Positions 6,007 to 6,144 of a stretch of DNA of 6,144 nucleotides are shown here, in pieces. The translations under genes were made by a program, and so were the position numbers. Origin of the DNA: Gemmatimonadota bacterium (lineage in GTDB: Bacteria > Gemmatimonadota > Gemmatimonadetes > Longimicrobiales > Gaopeijiaceae); assembly GCA_007129525.1 (NCBI GenBank), contig SKVI01000185.1:1-6144 (forward strand). The letters are read 5' to 3'. Each line of letters starts with the position of its first letter. The stretch's first letter is position 1. Below the pieces are notes generated by a model. It was not told the DNA's origin. It saw only the letters and a list, made by a program, of their open reading frames with translations, and ran no database searches.

Positions 6007-6055
6007 GCGGATGACGCAGCCTCGGCTGGCCACGCCCCCCCCCCGGGGAGCCTCG
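6007..6055. other. Convergent intergenic gap with a short palindrome and a C10 run
   Basis: These 49 bases separate two convergent genes. They hold CAGCC-TC-GGCTG (6017-6028), a perfect but tight inverted repeat that could give only a 4-bp stem with a 4-base loop, and ten consecutive C (6035-6044) followed by GGGG. There is no T-tract in either direction, so I do not call an intrinsic terminator. Confidence 0.5.
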
Positions 6056-6144
6056 TTAGAAGCCGCGACCGCCGCCTCCGCCCGAGCCGCCCCCTGCGCT
6101 TCCGCCCCCACCGGAGCCGGAGCTGCCTCCGGGCGAAGACGACA
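6056..6144 (-). CDS. 3' end of a convergent gene with a Gly/Ser-rich C-terminal tail
   Basis: On the minus strand the last 28 codons read into a TAA at 6056-6058. The peptide is almost entirely Gly and Ser with a few Pro, Ala and Arg, ending GGGSGGGGGRGF. Low-complexity Gly/Ser tails that end this way are common in TPM-domain proteins (YgcG type) and in DUF2207-type membrane proteins, so one of those is a reasonable guess. Nothing else of the gene is in the window. The open frame could also be an accident of GC-rich sequence, but its clean stop next to the convergent transporter gene supports it as real. Confidence 0.5.
   Translation of the reverse strand, partial: SSSPGGSSGSGGGGSAGGGSGGGGGRGF

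Noticed and set aside
5200..6111. Minus-strand open frame of 303 codons across the transporter's 3' half
   Set aside because: The His/Asp/Gly/Arg-rich composition is typical of an antisense shadow of membrane-protein codons; it also conflicts with the frame of the Gly/Ser-tail gene.
1..6144. CRISPR arrays, tRNA/rRNA genes, insertion sequences, toxin-antitoxin or phage genes
   Set aside because: I saw no regularly spaced repeats, cloverleaf sequences, transposase motifs or terminal inverted repeats anywhere in the window.

Overview
This is a GC-rich, densely coded bacterial chromosome segment with no sign of mobile DNA, CRISPR or RNA genes. High GC, alternative start codons (a TTG and a GTG, each with its own Shine-Dalgarno sequence), a prolipoprotein transferase gene near a lipoprotein gene, and a short AraC-type regulator fused to a receiver-like domain suggest a Gram-negative-type, probably environmental lineage. 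The overall flavour resembles marine or soil Gemmatimonadota, but that is an impression and not a proven assignment.

Layout. Positions 1-4155 hold five genes on the minus strand, transcribed leftward from about 4240: a TPR-repeat protein (4155-2857), an AraC-family regulator with a degenerate receiver-like N-terminus (2796-1978), lgt (1969-1082, TTG start), pncA nicotinamidase (991-353), and the start of a small lipoprotein gene (272 to beyond position 1). Gaps are 60, 8, 90 and 80 bases, so a single transcript is plausible. The regulator and lgt look translationally coupled, because the lgt ribosome-binding site spans the regulator's stop codon. Positions 4156-4464 form a divergent control region with a candidate minus-strand promoter, a strong hairpin and a 19-bp operator-like palindrome. 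Positions 4465-6006 encode an AbgT-family membrane transporter on the plus strand, starting at a GTG. After it, 49 bases containing a run of ten C separate it from the 3' end of a convergent minus-strand gene with a Gly/Ser-rich tail (6144-6056).

How the genes fit together. Lgt attaches diacylglycerol to prolipoproteins, and the gene at the left edge encodes such a lipoprotein. PncA recycles nicotinamide into the NAD pool. The TPR protein and the AraC-type protein may form a regulatory pair, since both are soluble, adjacent and co-directional. No target can be read from the sequence. The AbgT-type transporter is divergently transcribed and probably independently controlled through the palindrome. 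I see no clear evidence for a novel defence or metabolic system. The most interesting items are the TPR / pseudo-receiver-AraC pair ahead of lgt and the operator-like palindrome in front of the transporter.
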